NCBI GenBank assembly: GCA_947095535.1
Contig: OX352774.1
Span: 66,774,416-66,838,415 of the forward strand
DNA from: Poecilobothrus nobilitatus
Lineage: Eukaryota > Arthropoda > Insecta > Diptera > Dolichopodidae
Length of the DNA: 64,000 nt
Direction of reading: 5' to 3'
Position numbers and translations under genes: made by a program. This document shows, one piece after another, positions 60,979 through 64,000 of this stretch. The first letter of the stretch is position 1, and every line of letters starts with the position of its first letter. The notes under the pieces are model-generated. The model had not been told where the DNA came from, ran no database searches, and saw nothing but the letters and a program-made list of their open reading frames with translations.

Positions 60979-61600
60979 TTTATACCTTTACGATAAGGGT
61001 CGTTATACCCGTAAGATAAGGTTCGGGTATAATAAAATTACTCGTTCGTTTATAAAACCTCGATTACACTAGATATACACTTGATATACATTCAAGTGTA
61101 TGGATCGCATCAGAATTAAATTCTGAGTCGATTAAGCTTTGTCCGTGTGTCCGCCAACAAGGTAACTCAAAAATTGAGAAAGCTAGAGTTTTGAAATTAA
61201 CAGAAAATATTATTGGATCTATTCTACATAGTTTGAAGTAGAGCCATGAAATGTAACATGCTGATAGATATCCTAAAAAAATTAGTTTTATGGAACGACT
61301 TACTTATATGAATAAGAAGTTTCATGGCAGCTACTCGAACCCGACGGCCGAAAATGCTATGAATTTAAATAGCAAAACTAACAATTGTGCAAAAGTCACG
61401 TAAAAAAAATTTCTGTCCTAACTTTTTTATTTTTTGAGTTATCGTGCGGACGGACGGACGTACATGGCTTAATCGACTCAGAATTCGATTCTGAGCTGAT
61501 CCATACCTTTGACACTATATCTAGCTAGACTCCTTTAAGGTGTCACAAACATAATGGCAAATTTATTATACCCTTGAACATAGTTAATACGGGTGTAAAA
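60979..61600 (+). repeat. dispersed repeat family C
   Basis: It starts TTTATACCTTTACGATAAGG and ends TTATTATACCCTTGAACATA with GTTAATACGGGTGTAAAA, so the ends are loosely inverted (TATACC / GGGTGTA). In the middle it has TTTTTTGAGTTATCGTGCGG, ACGGACGGACGT and AATCGACTCAGAATTC, and an earlier inverted piece GAATTAAATTCTGAGTCGAT. A second start of the same family lies at 61805-61920 (TATTATACCTGTACGATAAG). The GAGTTATCGTGCG...GGACGG block is shared with family B, suggesting related non-autonomous elements. Confidence 0.5.
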
Positions 61601-62389
61601 ATATGATATAATATATATTTTCATACTTTATTTCTCATACATTTATTTTGCCTTTTTGTATTCTTATTGGAATATGTATGTAAAAATGTAAATAGGATGC
61701 ACTTTAGAGTTGGATACAATATCAAGTTGTGTTTTGATAATTTGTTTAGGGGGAGTTTCTTTATGATATGATTTAAATACATAATATCTAAATGTATTAG
61801 ATTTATTATACCTGTACGATAAGGATCGGGTATATTAAAATTGCTCCTCTCAAAAACTATGAAAGCTGGAGTCTTTAAATTAACACAAAATATTCTATAA
61901 GTCCATTTTGAGTTAAAAAACGAAATAAGCAATTTTTTTTTTACTTTATCATAAATAAACTATATACAGTATAGTATATATATAGTAATATATTATGTAT
62001 ACAGTATATAGTTTCTTTATGATTTTATTTAAAGCGTAAAAATACAATTTTCAATAATTAATGCCTTTATGAATTTAAAATTTCTTTGCAAACGATATTT
62101 TTTGTAAAAACACGGTTATTATTATCTTTTAGAAGATGCCACTGATTTATTGCGTATTGGAAACTCAATATATACCAATTATTTATATTATAAGGTGTAT
62201 TTTATAAGATGTCCCTGATTTATGTAATATTGAAAATTTATTAAATTGTACATGTTACATTCATGTTTATTCAAATAAATAATCCTAAAATGACAAACTA
62301 TCATTTCAAAATTTTATTTATGTATCTAGAAAAAAAAGCGAAGAAAAAAAAGGAAAATTTAAAATTTAACTGAAACAAAATAACAAAAA
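61601..62389. other. A+T-rich stretch with repeat fragments, no gene seen
   Basis: TTAGAGTTGGATACAATATC with TTTGATAATTTGTTTAGGGG at 61705-61755 belongs to the dispersed GGTTACAAAATCAG repeat. 61805-61920 is a family C fragment. The only moderately long frame here, on the minus strand at 61621-61932, runs through these repeats and is not regarded as a gene. Confidence 0.4.
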
Positions 62390-62850
62390 ACGAGGAAGAA
62401 TACAGTTGCCTTTGTCAACTCTTAGATACCCGTACGAACGTTAGTATGTACACAGCCTGTCACTCTGCTTACAATATTATTTTTTTTAATATTTTAGTAT
62501 TTTAAAATAATTTGAGTGAATTTTATAATTTTTAAAACTATGGGGTTGTACATATATTCAAACTATATGTATATACATTCTTCAAAAGCAGATTTTAACC
62601 TTCCACATAACGATTATCAATCCAAAACTTTTTCAAATATTCGATAGTACCATTTAGTACTAAGCGGTAAATGTATATTAAATTTACTTAGTACAAAATA
62701 GTAAATATAATTTTAAATATTATATTATATTAATGCGCACATAGTATATTTATATTGTTATAAGTATATCGCCATACATTGCAATATTTCTTTAAAAATA
62801 TTTCCATTTATAGAATAAATTCTTATAAGTACAATAAAATACATATATGT
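62390..62850 (-). repeat. inverted repeat pair, right arm
   Basis: Reverse complement of 57058-57540, with AACGAGGAAGAATACAGTTG at the start and AATTCTTATAAGTACAATAA near the end. The arm ends CTTAGATACCCGTACG and CTGTCACTCTGCTTACAATA parallel the left arm closely. The pair brackets about 4.8 kb that include the presumed first exon of the second transporter gene. Confidence 0.7.
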
Positions 62851-64000
62851 ATGTAAATACGGCGCTATATAATATACATCTATACTCTTATCATTTATTC
62901 ATCAGTGACATATACGATATGTAAATAAACATGATATATGTATATCAATATCATATAAATAAAAATTTTAGTATTTTAAAATAATTTCGGTGAATTTCGG
63001 TGGTTAAAAAAAATATTATTAGCAAAGAAATGTCAAATTCACTATGTTAATTTTATTCTGATCGAATTAACATAAGAAGAACTATGCTTAACGAAACGTA
63101 ACGCTTAGAGACATTTACACTAGTCGAACTATGTCATTTTGGTTACCGCTATGATTTTAGTAGTAAAAAACCATCCTTACGAGATAAACTTTATTATTCG
63201 ATAATAATTTAAGTTAAGTTTAAGTTTAATTTTTATCTTGACCTGAGTGAAGAGACCTTATGTTTATTTTATTTATGTATGTATTGTATATATTTAGAAT
63301 TTTTTTTTAAGAAGGTAGATAATTTATTGTTGCGGGGGATATAAATATTTTTTTTTCCCTCACTCTTATAAAGGAGCATAGGGCATCCACTAAGTCATTT
63401 TTATTATTCATATTTGACAAAGCTTCAGTTTGTGGTATCATTAATTACACTAAGCCGTTGATTACTCGATTGTAGCTATTGTATAAGAAAGATTATGATG
63501 GACGTAAATATTTCTTTGTCTACGACATTATTATCTTTTACAAAAATTGTTTTATTATATATTACAATATAATATTAACTATAAGATTAAATATATATAT
63601 CTACTTTTATTTAATTATGTTGTACTAATTATATATTATAAGAAAAATCTATATTATTTTTTATTATTCCACTAGTAAAAAAGGCCGTCATACGACGGGT
63701 ATAAGTAGAAAATATAGCTTTTGTGAAAGTTTCCTCAGTTTTATGAACAATTTAATTTTAGTAAATTTATTCAAATACTTATATGTATTATATTTAGATA
63801 TTGATAAATGTAAAATTTATTGCTAAAGTGTTTTAAATAATGAAAAACCTCAATGATGCTGTGAAGTAGTTTCTTTCAAAAATGTAATAAAAATGATTAT
63901 TTAATAAATCTCATCACTTGTAAATTTCTTTATCAAGCTTTGGATTAAAAAACTAAAGGTTGGATTAAAAACCAATGGTAAATAAATTTTTGCCAATAGT
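62851..64000. other. A+T-rich stretch to window end, no exon recognised
   Basis: A short block at 62970-63010 (TTTTAGTATTTTAAAATAAT) repeats part of the inverted-repeat element. Positions 63355-63480 are less A+T-rich and contain CTTATAAAGGAGC, which looks like a TATA box, but no exon follows that I can support. Confidence 0.35.

Noticed and set aside
61621..61932. 103-codon minus-strand frame
   Set aside because: It overlaps a family C fragment and a dispersed repeat, has no recognisable domain, and its composition is that of A+T-rich non-coding DNA.
1..64000. CRISPR arrays, operons or phage-like modules
   Set aside because: Spliced genes, eukaryotic transposons and composition show insect nuclear DNA; the regular repeats present lack unique spacers of constant length.

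Overview
The window looks like nuclear DNA of an insect, most likely a fly. The base composition is extremely A+T-rich by eye. Genes are split by small GT-AG introns, microsatellites of the TATGTATG/TACATA type are abundant, and mobile elements typical of arthropods are dense (DD41D mariner, jockey-like LINE, tRNA-derived SINE, hAT and Harbinger-like MITEs, Helitron remains). There is no prokaryotic gene organisation. Almost all computed open reading frames are chance frames in A+T-rich DNA and are left out.

One complete protein-coding gene is present. At 45196-52751 (+), fourteen coding exons join in frame into a 585-residue SLC13-family sodium/dicarboxylate-citrate transporter (INDY type). 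It ends in a conventional stop codon followed by polyadenylation signals. About 7.8 kb downstream, 60535-60581 carries a first coding exon of the same length, phase and splice context with a related peptide. I read it as the start of a second, tandem SLC13 paralogue whose remaining exons lie beyond the right edge. A possible non-coding leader exon lies at 59791-59890.

The left 45 kb is gene-poor. The best candidate gene there is a 39-residue, signal-peptide-like, Tyr-rich peptide at 14785-14904, directly downstream of a good splice acceptor and followed by a decayed partial copy of itself. The rest is repeats: unclassified family A (1-575, 25471-26280, 41504-42600, 53715-55260, 59975-60070), family B with internal 142-bp tandem units (1694-2512 and 57891-58838), three copies of one tRNA-derived SINE (5403-5597, 13985-14164, 26393-26576), and TIR elements at 7082-7741, 30640-31156 and 31801-32338. 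Also present are a decayed mariner (32569-33499), a hAT MITE with a perfect 8-bp target duplication (35302-35972), two foldback-like elements built of inverted tandem-repeat arrays (36684-37803 and 39961-40299), a tandem duplication of about 0.9 kb (17424-19199) and a LINE 3' remnant (27180-27856).

The transporter's two large introns (5 and 8) are swollen by insertions, including an 834-bp Harbinger-like MITE. Downstream of the gene (53.7-62.9 kb) lie more repeats: a nested insertion with an identifiable empty-site counterpart, a 144-bp satellite that runs into a Helitron helicase remnant, and a pair of inverted repeats of nearly 500 bp flanking the start of the paralogue. No rRNA genes, CRISPR arrays or intact tRNA genes were seen. 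All assignments are from reading the sequence; no database search was possible.
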